A stretch of DNA of 64,000 nt from Platycnemis pennipes (GCA_933228895.1 OW121856.1:108847027-108911026); one strand, 5' to 3'; shown: positions 1 to 11,138, counted from the first letter of the stretch. Translations and numbers: made by a program. Notes: generated by a model from the sequence alone, not told the origin.

Positions 1-2449
1 CGTTTTTACGCAAGGCGTGAAAAGTTAGATATGGCCGTCTTAACACCACACTCCGTCTTGTGACTGTCATTTTGAAGTTAAGACAATTTGAAAACCAAGG
101 TTTGAAACGTAGGGTAGAAGAGCCTCATTTGGTTTCATTTGTCAAACTACCAAAATGTATTTCCCTTGAATTATGTAGTACCAAAGGCGTGCGCCAATTT
201 AAGATAAGTGAGAAAACGAACTATAGAAATTATAAAAAATAATGTCTTTATCTCCTTGGGGTTCTAATCAAAGGAATACCTTTTTAGGACGCATTGAGTC
301 GTATTCCCGGTATCTATCTTCTCCATTGCAATCCAAGATTAATTAAGGGAACTCAGTACTATCTAATTGCACAAGTGCCATCTGTGGGTCTTTTTTCCTT
401 TCTTACGTAGCTCACTGTCAGCATACATCAAAGCTTTGGTGCCGAACCCTCGAAGCTGGCGAGTTCTTAAGGGAAGGGAAGCAAGAAGCGTTCAAAGAAG
501 TATTCAGAGGATTCTAGAAGTGATAGGTGATATTCAGATGAAGAATCATTTCCAGTTCATCGAATTTATTTCTGGTTTTTAGCTGTCATAAAAGAAACAA
601 AAACAGCACGTTAATCGAGATGCCTCAACGGAAGATTGTTCTTTGCATTAAAAGTGAGGAGAAGATTTCTGCCTCGTCAAGAGTGACGCTTGTAGACGTC
701 CCGGAAGAGCTCTTTTGTTTTCAGATGGTTATATTAAGAACCCCTACGTATTTTGTTAGTCGATAAGTAAAAAAAACATCCTGAGTTTTGGAGCGGAACG
801 ACACAGAGTGATAGGTCAAGATTAATTGGGTTAGAAGGAACTACTTCGTTTCATGGTTTTCATGGTTAAAAAAGTTAATTCATTTGTTGATAAAGAATAG
901 AATTGAATTAAGTTATGGGAAAAATACGTGATGCTTGAGTAAAATTACGGTGAGGTAAAAATTACATGAAGATAAAAAATACATAAATAATGTTCTAGTG
1001 AAAATAATTTTTTTTATATAAAATGGAAAACGGTTTATGATAAAAGAGAGAGTTACTTCACGACGAAAAAAATCATACACGATTTTTGAGAGATAATAGA
1101 GTTGAGTTACATGTGATGAAGAATTGAGTTATAAGGGTCCAAGTATTTTAATGGAGATAGAACAGATAATTCCGAAGTTAATTTCGTAATAAAATTGAAT
1201 TACGGTGAAAAACTGGGTGTTCATCCTGTAGCCCAGTTTGACTTGCCTCCAATTGTTTTAAGTATCTTCCGCCAGGGTCGTGAGACATTTGCCCGCTTCA
1301 TTATTTTTAAATGTTTTCCCTTGGGGAGGAGAGCCAAGGAAGACAGTGTTCACCTTGTGACTTTGTACGAGGCAGTTCGAAGTTTTTGTCAAGCTCAAAC
1401 CTCGGGGACCGGTCCAAGCGTGTGCGCAAGAAGTAAGGAACCACCGGAATATAGCTGAAAACCACGTGAGTTTCACATCCTCGCGGATTGTTTCATTCGC
1501 GGCATTGTCCCCCTAATATCTAAATTTTAAATATAATTGAAACTAAAATACAGTCCACTAGAATCTTGCGCTAACACTAGGAAAAGAACTGCTGTCAGCA
1601 CACAGGTCGAAACTTAAGTTCAACATTTAAAGTAAATTCATATCCAGATGACGTTAGAAATATATCGGTGGAAGCAATCGAAACGCTGAGCACTGCTACG
1701 TGAGAGGAAAATCGTGATCTGCCAATTGGAGCCTCAGAAGTAGTTGCTGGGAATCGAATTGAAGCGTCACTCTGCGGAAACACCCCCATCTCTGTCCCTC
1801 CCAGCAACAGGATACCAGCAGGGGAGGCAAAACCCTCAGCAACGACAAGTAGCTGCATCTTTTTATGCTCGCAGAAGTGGAGCACTATATGTGAGTGGCA
1901 AGCATCCGGGCCTCAATGTGGCCATCACTACAGTCCGTGTTCTCCAGCGTCTACGAAAATCATTTTGATCGAATCGAATTCGGGCCAAGCACAAGAAGTT
2001 GGATACAAAGATACCTTCAATCGAAGACCTGGCCCTTTTTTCTTGAAAAGATTGATCAGAAAGCTACTCTAAACCTCCCGGAACATTTTGGCTGGAGGAA
2101 GAGATCCCTTCACATCAACTCAGTCGTCATCCGTTGTAATGATTATTTCCTTTTCACATAGCTTGAATTTATTTACGCCGGAGAAGAAGGGCGAAAGTAC
2201 TTAGAAATATCAAAGCTATGTGAAGTTCCACGTAGTTCTTGGCATAGCTTCATCCAAACTGATCAATTGAGACAAGATAGCATAGATTCAATTAAATCTA
2301 CCGATATAGCTTCAATACATTAAAAAAAAATATTCTGCCAGAATGTGCTAAGGAAGAAATTGAGCAGGATTTAAAAAAGGAGATTGACGTCCATAGCTCA
2401 AATCCGAGGATATCAAGGATCTAGATACTAATCTAGTATATCAATAAGA
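1..2449. other. No gene recognised; unique-looking AT-rich DNA
   Basis: Short open frames exist on both strands (for example 367-582 and 1595-1885) but none shows a recognisable domain, a long open frame or splice-flanked coding. I saw no terminal repeats, tRNA-like sequence or LINE homology here. It may be host intergenic or intronic DNA, or old repeats beyond recognition. Confidence 0.5.
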
Positions 2450-2572
2450 TATATACTAGATCTTATAGATATACTAGATCTTATAGATGTCCTAGATCTT
2501 ATAGATATACTAGATCTTATAGATATACTAGATCTTATAGATATACTAGATCCTATAGATATACTAGATCTA
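2450..2572. repeat. 18-bp minisatellite, about seven copies
   Basis: Tandem units close to ATATACTAGATCTTATAG repeat head to tail. Single-base variants are visible (GTCCTAG in one unit, a C for T in another). The unit is partly palindromic around TAGATCTA-like cores. The open frame on the minus strand (Ser-Ile-Ser-Ile-Arg repeats) is a by-product of the array. It directly abuts the 5' side of the tRNA-like SINE that follows. Confidence 0.9.
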
Positions 2573-2574
2573 AA

Positions 2575-2765
2575 AGGCGGCCTCGGTGGCGGCGAGGTTA
2601 AGTCCTCTCCTGCCATTCCGAAGGTCGCGGGTTCGAGTCCCGCCTGGGAAAGAGTCAACTGTCCAGGGCATGGGTGTTTTCAAGTGTGTTGTCCAGATAT
2701 ATATATATTAAAATGATCGTAATTGGGGTCACCTGTGATCATTAGAGAAATTATTATTATTATTA
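2575..2765 (+). mobile_element. tRNA-derived SINE (type 2) with ATT-rich tail
   Basis: About 75 bp look tRNA-like: a possible A-box region (GGTGGCGGCGAGG) and a very good RNA polymerase III B box, GGTTCGAGTCC at 2630-2640, followed by CGCCTGGGAA. A non-tRNA body follows, then AT and ATT runs near 2698-2765 that may be the 3' tail. The 5' half does not fold into a clean tRNA cloverleaf, so I call it a SINE rather than a functional tRNA. The exact 3' end is uncertain. Confidence 0.6.
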
Positions 2766-4760
2766 ATGTTATTTTTGAAGGATATTTCTATTCCCCTTAC
2801 CTTAATAAAATATATTTTTTATATTTCTTAAAGCATTTTTTCACTCAAATATATCACCGACCGAGGGCGTTCCCCCAGATACTTGCACAATTAAAAGGGC
2901 AAACACCAGCATTATAAAGATGAACTTTCCTTTATCTTCTTTTAGTGGATCTAATATTTGGACACGTTTCATTAAGGTTTAAATGCATCTCACCGCCTCC
3001 TTAAAATTGAGCGTCTGGATCACAGTGCATTTGCAAGCAGCGGCATTTCTTCGCTACGTTCCGTGCCCTGAGGGTGCCTTATAGGGTCGGAGAGGGTGTG
3101 GCGGAAGCAGCAGGGGGCGGTGGCGGGGATTAGGGTGCGGGGGAGGGGGGGGATTTATGTTGTCGAGTCAGAAAGCGCCTTTCCTCGATTGGAAACGAAC
3201 CAAGGAGGCCCCTCCTCGCAATCTTCTTCCTATCCCCGGCAATATAACTTCCTTCGCGCCCCGGGAGACGAAGTGGATAAACAGAAGGGGAAGATGGCTT
3301 CCAGCAGAAACCTATCGTTCATGCAGATTCTTGTTCGCAGCATGACATGCCTTTCCCTCTTTCCCAGGAGGCGTTCGTTCAAACGGCGACTTTTGACTCC
3401 CACGCAACCGTTTACACAATAACTGATAACATTTCATTTCCTATTTCGAATTGCTTTACTCTCCATTTGAGCAAAAAGAGTCATTCAAAGTCAGAAATTA
3501 ATCACGATGGGAATACACTCGAAGTGTAGCAACCATAATTTTAAGGAAAATTCATCGTTCAGATAGTGAATAATCAAGGAAGATTTCATTCATTTGACAC
3601 CGTTGTACTGAAATAACTCACAACCGAAGGCTTGAAACAATTTCGCTTGCAAAAAAGAAAAAATTAATTTAAGTGGTTGAACTAAAAAAGGAGTTCAAGT
3701 AATGACGGCTCTGAGAGTGAATAATAAGAGTGATCTGTTTATCCGGGAAAGTTTGATATAGCGTAAAATTAGCAAGCGTATCGAATTACCCATTAATACG
3801 TCAAATGTTTGAGAAAAAATGACGAGGAGGAAGGAAACATTGTTTACCTTGATTTCCGAATTTCAGGTATTTTCGCAATATCAAATTAAATTATTTCCGA
3901 ATTGAATTGTTTCGCAAACTAAATTGGTTGAATTCTCTGGGGCTAATGTTTGAATTAAGTCTTCACTATGAAAAAAGTACACGAATCAGACTGATTTTAT
4001 AAGGCCTATTTAAATATTCAAAAGAGTAATAAAAGACTTGGTTTTGCTATTGCACAGTTATGGCTCATATATATGGTACTCGGCTGCGTAATGAGTCTTT
4101 ACATTGATTGAAGCGTTGGAATCCATGAAATTATCTTCATGTCCTCATAAAATGCCGGTGAACGTTTATCTGGAATCAAACACTGATGAAATATCTCTAT
4201 GGAATACACATTAATGAGGTGAAATGTGACTATTTCCTCAGTAAAACTTATTATGCTTTCTAGTATTGCAGGGGGAAATTTTACTTTCATTAAAAAATTA
4301 ACGTGAAAACTCGAGATAACAACAGAGCTCAACGCCAAATCAAGGTCACGTGTGGTAGGCTGACTCTTGAAAACCTTGGATAGAAAACAAATCTGCCACC
4401 AAGTGAATTTGAGCAGAAATTAGGCAACTAAAGGAAAAAGGATTAGATACCTAATCAAGGGAAATAATATATTAAAGATTTACTGCGCTGCTTACGCCAT
4501 TAAAGATGTGCTTCCGACCTCTCGTCCTCCAAAACCTCTTCACTCGCTTCTGACGCAGTTAAGAACTCAATCTCTGCCCCTTTCACCAAATCCAATTCCT
4601 ACGACCTCACTAACTCTTCTTCGCCATGCTTATTTCTTCCCCATAACCAAGCGCAGGAAATCTTTCCCACTCCCGTTCTCCATCATCAAAGCCTGAGTTA
4701 GAAATATTATGGAACACCCCTCTAATAGTATTAACAGATTTATTTTGTGGTGTTAATAAT
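2766..4760. other. No gene recognised
   Basis: This holds a GC-rich patch at about 3060-3330 with short overlapping open frames (3096-3422, 3157-3345) that look compositional. The rest is AT-rich without recognisable coding or repeat structure. Confidence 0.45.
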
Positions 4761-5076
4761 GATCGAGTATAGTGGAGGCCTACAGACTAGAGCCTCCGGC
4801 TGCGGTCCTGAGGGTCCCGGGTTCAAATCCTGGGCAGATATCTATCTGGACACCCCCACCTTAAATCTTCGCTATTCGGTTTACTGTCAGGTCAGGCGCG
4901 ATACGGTGTCAGAATTACTTCGCAGGAAATCGCAGGTGGCCCAGGGTAAGAAACTGCCCCTTCCCCTACCCTGAATGTATTAATTTCGCACGCCAATGGC
5001 TTAGTAGGGGTTGGGATCTACTCTCGTCCATCAAAAAGACCAACATACGGGTTGAACACAGAGTGAGTGATAATCG
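4761..5076 (+). mobile_element. tRNA-derived SINE, family T1, copy 1
   Basis: A tRNA-like head with a strong B box (GGGTTCAAATCCTGGGCAGA, about 4819-4838) leads into a body that is recognisably the same as 52175-52445. Shared blocks include CTGGACACCC, TGGCCCAGGG, CCCTACCCTGAATGT, CACGCCAATGGC and CGGGTTGAA, in the same order and spacing. The A-box region is damaged relative to the second copy. LINE-A begins about 20 bp downstream. Confidence 0.8.
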
Positions 5077-5097
5077 TTCCCAGTAAAATGTGACGAT

Positions 5098-5772
5098 GTG
5101 GGTAAATGTGATGATCATTTTCGAGAAATAGTTACTTTTACCTTGTTAGACCTCATTTGGAATATGCTGCCAGTGTATGGAATTCCTACGAAATCGGTCT
5201 AAATAACGAACTTGAACGTGTGCAGTGCAAATTTTCAATATTTGTAAAGGGACGGTATGATAACCTTATTAGCGTAACCAGTCTATTAAATAAATTAAAA
5301 TGAGAATCATTTTCAGATTGCAAGTTGAAATTTAGACTTAATCTCTTAAACAAAATCCAACACCATATTTTCAGTGATGACGTTAAAAAAAAATTGCGAA
5401 CACAAACTTACTATGGCAGACTGGACCATAATCACAAAATTATAGAAATTGATTGCCGAACTGACAGATTCATAATGTCCTTTTTTCCTCGTACAATTAG
5501 GGATATGAATAACGGTATATACATCCAATAGGAGTGTAGCAATGGATAACATTTGTAGTTGCATGTTGGAATAAGGACATGAAGCTAACCCAACCAACAT
5601 GTTTTTTGCATGTTTGATTTGCTATTTTTATCTTTTTTTTAATAGTGAAGTTTAGAACCGTGTATTATTACTAATCCTTTTTTATGCATGATATGTAGTG
5701 CATGTTTGGTGAGGTTTCACCTCCTGCCACACACCTTTATGGTGGTTTGCAGGGTATTATGGAGATGTGATG
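5098..5772 (+). mobile_element. LINE-A fragment, degraded
   Basis: A 5'-truncated LINE-A copy carrying the last part of the polymerase ORF and the 3' UTR. Aligned to the 7.7-kb copy it has premature stops (for example TGA in the LKWES region), so the only open piece is 5325-5531. The 3' stem-loop (CACC-TTTAT-GGTG inside CCTGC/GCAGGG) is present and the tail is the eroded GGAGATGTGATG. Confidence 0.85.
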
Positions 5773-6288
5773 TACAAATGTTAATATTATATTTAGTATA
5801 GATTATTCGACTACAATTATTTCCCATAAAGCATTGCTGTGACACTCGTGAATCCACCCGCGCGTGTACAAGGCAGCTGCTTTCAAAAAAAAGAGGGGCT
5901 TATTCAGTGGAAATAAAATTTCATAGTTGGAGAAGTGGTCTCCGCTTCAACTTGGATGCAATCCATTCCATTTCCAAGGAGTGCACCTGAAGACGGCTCC
6001 GGGGCAGAGCGTCTTCTGTCGCCAACACCGGAGCTCTCGTCCTCGCCAAGGAGGAGGGGGAGCCTCTCTGCAATTCTCGCCAACTGTCGCAGTCTTTGAG
6101 ACATTTAAGTGCCTCCGAAAATGGCCAGCTCAATTTTTTTTAATTATCCCCACTTAAAAATAATCTGAGGCACTCTACCCGCACTTGCTTGAGATTAAAT
6201 CCTTAAGCAAACGTGCCTCTAGGCATCTCAACCGTAAAAGGTGACATTCATACTTTTCGGAACCGTGCGGAAAAAGCGACTGTAAAAT
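5773..6288. other. No gene recognised
   Basis: Contains a GC-rich stretch around 5930-6130 with overlapping short open frames on both strands. None is recognisable. Confidence 0.4.
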
Positions 6289-6940
6289 ATTTCAGAGGGA
6301 AGAGGCAAAACCCGACGTCAAACTAGGAAAACAGAAACTGGAAGAGGTGAAAGAGTTCTGTTACCTGGGGATTCGAGTAACCAACGATGGACGAAGCAAT
6401 AAAGAAATAGTGAGTAGAATAGTCCAGGCAAAGAGGGCATACTATCAAAGGAAGAATCTACTTACAGCCGGAAATACAAGCTTAGAAGTAAGGAAACAAT
6501 TCATCAGAACGTACATCTGGGGCATGATTCTTTACGGCAGTGAGGCATGGACGATGACAACAGCGGAGAAGAAAAGGGTGGAAGCATTCGAAATATGGTG
6601 CTACCGAAGAATGATGAAGATTAAATGGATCGACCGAGTGACAAACGAAGAAGTCTTAAGAACAGTGGGAGAAAAGAGGTCTGATGAAAACATTAAAAAG
6701 AAGACGGGACAACCTAATCGGCCATATCCTGAGACACGATGGCCTGATGAAGACTATCGTCGAGAAAAAAGTGAACGGGAATATTGGAAAAGGCAGGCCT
6801 CGTATGAGATACATGGAACACGTTGTGAAGGCTGTAGAAGAGAAGAATTACGTCACAATAAAAGGGGTGGCCGATAGAATAATCGAGTGGAAAGCTGCGT
6901 AAGACCAATCCTAGGGTTGTTGGCCGATGATGATCATGAT
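6289..6940 (+). mobile_element. RTE-like LINE, 3' fragment with frameshift
   Basis: The coding part (6293-6902) matches the C-terminal half of the endonuclease/reverse transcriptase ORF common in insect genomes: VKEFCYLG, RVTNDGRS, AKRAYYQ, AGNTSLEVRKQF, GSEAWTM, EAFEIWCYRRMMKIKWIDRV, then NLIGHILRHDGLMKTI and RIIEWKAA. The frame changes near 6680, after GEKRS, so the downstream part is read from 6684-6902. The 3' end is GTTGGCCGATGATGATCATGAT, an ATG-rich tail typical of this type. Four other copies lie in the window. RTE placement is from motif memory; L2/CR1 relationships are not excluded. Confidence 0.85.
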
Positions 6941-7697
6941 AAAGAAGGTTTTAAAAATATTTCACTCCAATGCCGAAAAATCGCTGGTCAATGTGGCAAA
7001 ATTCACTTCTCGATTGAATAAGCGGCCCCCAATAAGATCGCAGCAACGAAAGACAGGACTTTAAGATAGTCCAACGACATTAAGAGATTCCCGTCGTCGG
7101 CCACCTTGACACTTAGAGTCGAAAGACGTTTCACGTAATTACAGTGGATGGGTCGTTTGCGCTCTCTCAAGAATGCTACACTCCATGAAAGTAAAATGGC
7201 TGCGAAAGGAAAGCATTCCGTTGCCATGGGCGTTCAGGAGGAATGCAGGAGTTCGGAGGGGGGATGTGGTAACGACATCCAACCAATGCCAAGCAGCATT
7301 GCGTTTATTGCCCGAGCGAGGGCAATAGCGAAGAAACAGCGACTATTCACGACGCTCATGCGATGAAGCATTTCTGCTGTGCAATAGGAATCACGACAAA
7401 ATTTCATCAAGTGATTGTAAAACGACCCTCAAAATTAAATGCAGACCAATGCACGGTGAACAAGATGCAAGGACATCATAAAATATTGCCGTGTATTTTT
7501 AATACAGTTCTGAAATATTTATTTGTTCATCCACCTCTGGGTATTCTGTTACGTTTCAATACATACGCGGAAAAGTAAAAATATGAATCAGTTCTCGAGT
7601 TGAATTTATTCATTTTGATGTAGTGGAAGTAACGCAATTTCAATCACATGGCCACTTTTCCATTGTACACTTCAGGTACCTGAACCGTGTATAACCG
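6941..7697. other. No gene recognised
   Basis: Short open frames at 7148-7366 and 7363-7578 have no recognisable content. No repeat ends were seen. Confidence 0.4.
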
Positions 7698-8630
7698 TTA
7701 ACCTACAAGCAATTGAAACTTGGTGTGATACATGGCAGTTAGAATTAAACTTTAAGAAATGTCTTGTAATGAATTTTTGGAAAAAGAATAGCTCTCCTCC
7801 TACCACTTACAAAATAAGTAATAATGAATTAACAAACGTGGAATCCATTAAATATCTTGGAATAAGACTAACAAATGATCTTTCCTGGGGTAAACACATT
7901 CGTGAAATAATTGGTCAAGCGAATCGCAAACTGGGTTTCATTAAAAGAGTATTGGGTAAATGTGACGATCATGTACGAGAAATCAGCTACTTTTCCCTTG
8001 TTAGACCTCATTTGGAATATGCTGCCAGTGTATGGGATCCCTACGAAATCGGTCTAAGTAATGAACTTGAACGTGTGCAGCGAAGATCGGCAAGATTTGT
8101 AAAGGGACGATACGATAATTATATTAGCGTAACCAGTCTATTAAATGAATTGAAATGGGAATCATTGTCAGATCGCAGGTTGAAATTTAGACTTAATCTC
8201 TTCCACAAATTCCAAGGCAACATTTTCAGTGATGATGTTAAAAATATTTTACGAACCCCAACTTACTATGGCAGACTGGACCATAATCATAAAGTTAGAG
8301 AAATTGATTGCCGAACTGACCGATTCAAAATGTCCTTTTTCCCTCGCACAATAAGAGATACGAATAACGGTAAATATGTCCTATCGGAGAGTAGCAATGA
8401 ATAGCATTGGTAGCTGCATGTTGGTATGAGTACTTAAAGCTAACCCTACTAACAGAATGTTTTTGCATGTTTTCTTTGCAATTTCTATCTTTTTTAAATA
8501 GTGTAGTTCTGACTACTATATTAATACTATTCCTTTTTTATGCATGATATGTAGTGCATGTTTGGTGAGCAATCACCCCCTGCCACACACCCTTGTGGTG
8601 GCTTGCAGGGTGTTATGTAGATGTAGATGA
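7698..8630 (+). mobile_element. LINE-A copy, best-preserved 3' part
   Basis: The longest well-preserved LINE-A segment: about 235 codons of the polymerase C-terminus followed by a 225-bp 3' UTR. The UTR contains GCATGATATGTAGTGCATGT, the stem-loop CCCTGC...CACC-CTTGT-GGTG...GCAGGG and the tail GTAGATGTAGATG. The 5' truncation falls just after the RT catalytic region. Useful as the reference for the other LINE-A copies. Confidence 0.9.
7700..8404 (+). CDS. LINE-A reverse transcriptase, C-terminal fragment
   Basis: Open from the 5' truncation to a TAG at 8402-8404; the first methionine (7769) is internal, so there is no genuine start. Visible blocks in order: LQAIETWCDTWQLELNFKKC (post-catalytic RT region), VESIKYLGIRLTNDLSWGKH, KLGFIKRVLGKCDD, LVRPHLEYAASVWDPYEIGL, ELERVQRRSARFVKGRYDN, LKWESLSDRRLKFRLNL and the C-terminal EIDCRTDRFKMSFFPRTIRD. 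The catalytic F/YADD motif and the endonuclease are missing, so it cannot support retrotransposition. Family role: target-primed reverse transcription of LINE RNA. Confidence 0.85.
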   Translation, partial: NLQAIETWCDTWQLELNFKKCLVMNFWKKNSSPPTTYKISNNELTNVESIKYLGIRLTNDLSWGKHIREIIGQANRKLGFIKRVLGKCDDHVREISYFSLVRPHLEYAASVWDPYEIGLSNELERVQRRSARFVKGRYDNYISVTSLLNELKWESLSDRRLKFRLNLFHKFQGNIFSDDVKNILRTPTYYGRLDHNHKVREIDCRTDRFKMSFFPRTIRDTNNGKYVLSESSNE

Positions 8631-9147
8631 ACCGTCTTGCACCTTAATATGACTATCTTAGTTGAAACGTGTTGTGCATACCAAGGCTGTGTAAAATGTC
8701 GAGTATTGTTAAATTGAATCAATCAATTAAGTTTAGATCACAATCATAAGTGAAAGTAAATGATACAGCTCAAAAGTATCAAAGAATTAAATTTCTCTCA
8801 AATTATTTCCAATTCTCTGGACAAACGAAATATTACAGTGCTAGGTTGTTTGTTGGTTTCCATGGCGTTGGTTAGATGTTCTCTGCATTTCTTCGGGATA
8901 CGTCGTTTGACAGCTGTGACAACAGTTTCGTCAACTTTCCTGTTGGCGTCTTCAGGTCGAAATGGTTGAGAAGTCGTTTTCGTCGTCCTTATATAGGCCT
9001 GGTCGTATAAGTTCTGCCCTCTGATTGGCCGGAATTTGTTTTGATGACACTTTTCCAAGCAGAATGCAAAGGGTATCCGTCCTCTCTGTTTATGTTCATC
9101 GGTGTCTTTATTATTTCTATCGCCTCTCTAATTATCGCCTTTCTTCT
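8631..9147. other. No gene recognised
   Basis: The overlapping open frames at 8760-9058 are unremarkable. LINE-A resumes abruptly at 9148. Confidence 0.4.
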
Positions 9148-9631
9148 GATCTTTCCTGGGGTAAACACATACGTGAAATAATGGGTCAAGCTAATCGTAG
9201 ACTGGGATTCGTCAAAAGAGTATTGGGTAAATGTGACGATCATGTACGAGAAATCAGCTACTTTTCCCTTGTTATAACTCATTTGGAATATGCTGCCAGT
9301 GCATGGGATCCCTACGAAATCTGTCTAAGTAATGAACTTGAACGTGTGCAGCGAAGATCGACAATATTTGTAAAGGCACGGTACGATAATTATATTAGCG
9401 TAACCAGTCTATTAAATGAACTGAAATGGGAATCATTGTCAGATCGCAGGTTGAAATTTAGACTTAATCTTTTAAACAAATTTCAAGATAATATTTTCAG
9501 TGGTGACGTTAAAAATATTTTGCGAACCCCAACTTATTATGGCATACTGGACCATAATCATAAAATTGGAGAAATTGATTGCCGAACTGATATATGCAAA
9601 ATGTCCTTTTTCCCTCGTACAATTAGGGATC
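9148..9631 (+). mobile_element. LINE-A internal fragment, truncated at both ends
   Basis: Begins at LSWGKHIREIMGQANR and runs open to FFPRTIRD, where it is cut exactly at the junction with an RTE-like copy on the opposite strand (9632). The coding frame within 9025-9636 is intact but the 3' UTR is lost. Substitutions such as ITHLEYAASAWDP show it is not under coding constraint. Confidence 0.85.
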
Positions 9632-10042
9632 CGTAAAGAAACATGCTCCAGATATACGTCTTGATGAATTGCTTCCTTACTTCTACGATTGTATTTCCAG
9701 CTGTAAGTGGATTCTCCTTTTGATAGAATGCCCTCTTTGCCTGGGCTATTCTTCTCACTCTTTCTGTCTTGCTTCCTCTATCATTGGTTACCCGGCTTCC
9801 TAGGTAACAGAACTCTTTCACCTCTTCAAGTTTTTGTTTTCCTAGTTTGACATTTATTTTGGCCTCTTCTTTCTTGCTGCATACCAATATCTTAGTGTTC
9901 TTCTTATCTATCTTCCGCTGATATCTGGACTTGTCCTTTCCATGATTACTAGAATCTTGTTCAGATTCAGACAGACCTTCTATGCCTCTGCTGTGAGTGC
10001 TAAGTCATCAGCAATTCGCAGCATGCTTATCTTCTGTTTCTA
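9632..10042 (-). mobile_element. RTE-like LINE fragment, including the ADD motif
   Basis: Read on the minus strand this is upstream of the other RTE-like copies. From high to low coordinate it reads RIADDLALTAEA (the catalytic A-D-D box), KKNTKILVCSKKEEAK, KLGKQKLEEVKEFCYLGSRV, RIAQAKRAFYQKENPLTAGN and VRKQFIKTYIWSMFLYG, where it stops abruptly against LINE-A. It therefore lacks both its 5' and its 3' ends. There is at least one frame break upstream of 9887. Confidence 0.85.
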
Positions 10043-10069
10043 GTCGGACACGTCTAGTAGCGTATCTAG

Positions 10070-11026
10070 TCGGACACAATCGAAGTCACATCGGGAGTTC
10101 CCCAGGGTAGCGTAGTAGGTCCGCTTCTATTTCTTTTATACATAAACGATTTGGGTACCGTAGTTAGTAGTAACCTTAGACTTTTTGCAGACGATGCGGT
10201 GGTGTACAGGGGTATATCAAACGAAGAGGACACGAAATCACTTAGCAAGGATTTAGATGCAATTCAAGAGTGGTGCGACAAATGGCAGTTAGAACTCAAC
10301 CTTAAAAAGTGTGTAGCTATCAATTTTTGGAGGAGGAATAATTCGATACAGCGATCCTATAGAATTAATAACACGAAGATCGAAAACGTTGAAACCGTAA
10401 GATATTTAGGTGTAACAATCACTAAAGATTTATCGTGGGGAAGACACATAAGGGAAATATGCGGCCGAGCGAAGAGAAAGCTAGGATTTATAAAAAGAGT
10501 ACTTGGGAAATGTGATGAGAAGACAAAAGAGCGATGCTACTTTTCACTAGTTAGGCCCCACCTTGAGTATGCAGCCAGTGTATGGGATCCTAATGAATTA
10601 GGTTTGATGAGAGAACTAGACAGTGTGCAGCGTAGAGCAGCTAGGTTCGTCAAAAGGTGTTACGATAGGTTGAGTAGTGTATCAGAATTAATACAAGAAT
10701 TAGGGTGGGAATCATTATCAGAGCGTAGATTAAAGTTCAGATTTAATCTATTGCAGAAATTTCAATCGGATAGCTTTATTGAAGATGTTAGGCACATATT
10801 GAAAACACCAGCGTATTATGCTAGATTCGACCAGATAAATAAGATTAGAGAGATAGATTGTCGTACAGATAGATTCAAAATGGCATTTTTCCCCCGTACT
10901 ATAAGAGAACAGAATAGGCAGCATAGGAAAGGGATAGGTAGGGGAAATATTTTAGAGTATTCTGTAGTGCATGATGCATGTATTAACCCCTCAAATACTA
11001 TAGATACTAACAATCTAGTTGCATGA
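10070..11026 (+). CDS. LINE-B reverse transcriptase, uninterrupted C-terminal fragment
   Basis: 318 codons open from a TAG at 10067-10069 to TGA at 11024-11026; no true start codon because the element is truncated. Motifs in order: SGVPQGSVVGPLLFLLYIND, LRLFADDAVVYRG (the catalytic Asp pair), LSKDLDAIQEWCDKWQLEL, VRYLGVTITKDLSWGRH, LVRPHLEYAASVWDPNELGL, LDSVQRRAARFVKRCYDR, LGWESLSERRLKFRFNL, IDCRTDRFKMAFFPRTIRE. It retains the catalytic residues but lacks the N-terminal RT blocks and endonuclease. Where its twin at 14.7 kb has TGA, this copy has TGG (NFWRRNNS). Confidence 0.9.
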   Translation, partial: SDTIEVTSGVPQGSVVGPLLFLLYINDLGTVVSSNLRLFADDAVVYRGISNEEDTKSLSKDLDAIQEWCDKWQLELNLKKCVAINFWRRNNSIQRSYRINNTKIENVETVRYLGVTITKDLSWGRHIREICGRAKRKLGFIKRVLGKCDEKTKERCYFSLVRPHLEYAASVWDPNELGLMRELDSVQRRAARFVKRCYDRLSSVSELIQELGWESLSERRLKFRFNLLQKFQSDSFIEDVRHILKTPAYYARFDQINKIREIDCRTDRFKMAFFPRTIREQNRQHRKGIGRGNILEYSVVHDACINPSNTIDTNNLVA

Positions 11027-11080
11027 GACCCTTTAGTTGCTTGTTTGCATGCTAGTAGTGAATGCTTGGTGACCTTCACC

Positions 11081-11113
11081 CCCTGCCACACACCCTCGCG
11101 GTGGCTTGCAGGG
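11081..11113 (+). promoter_or_regulatory. Conserved 3' stem-loop of LINE-B/LINE-A
   Basis: Outer stem CCCTGC (11081-11086) pairs with GCAGGG (11108-11113); inner stem CACC (11091-11094) pairs with GGTG (11100-11103), closing a 5-nt loop. The same architecture ends LINE-A copies with different loops. By analogy with stringent LINEs it is likely the RNA element bound by the reverse transcriptase. One example is annotated here; the others are noted with each copy. Confidence 0.7.
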
Positions 11114-11138
11114 TATCATGTAGATGTAGATGTAGATA

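Larger units (their letters stand above)
10069..11138 (+). mobile_element. LINE-B copy with intact ORF 3' half and tail
   Basis: 5'-truncated LINE-B starting in the RT domain just before SGVPQGSV. The 3' UTR after the stop at 11026 ends in the shared stem-loop (CCCTGC 11081-11086 with GCAGGG 11108-11113) and GTAGATGTAGATGTAGAT. It is nearly identical to 14488-15570, so both are recent. The 13-bp string TCTAGTCGGACAC occurs at the start and again about 28 bp upstream, possibly a junction duplication. Confidence 0.9.

Noticed and set aside
2575..2650. Functional tRNA gene
   Set aside because: The B box is good but the acceptor, D and anticodon stems do not pair, so a SINE head fits better.
2428..2658. 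Ser-Ile-Arg repeat protein on the minus strand
   Set aside because: It is the translation of an 18-bp minisatellite plus a SINE head.
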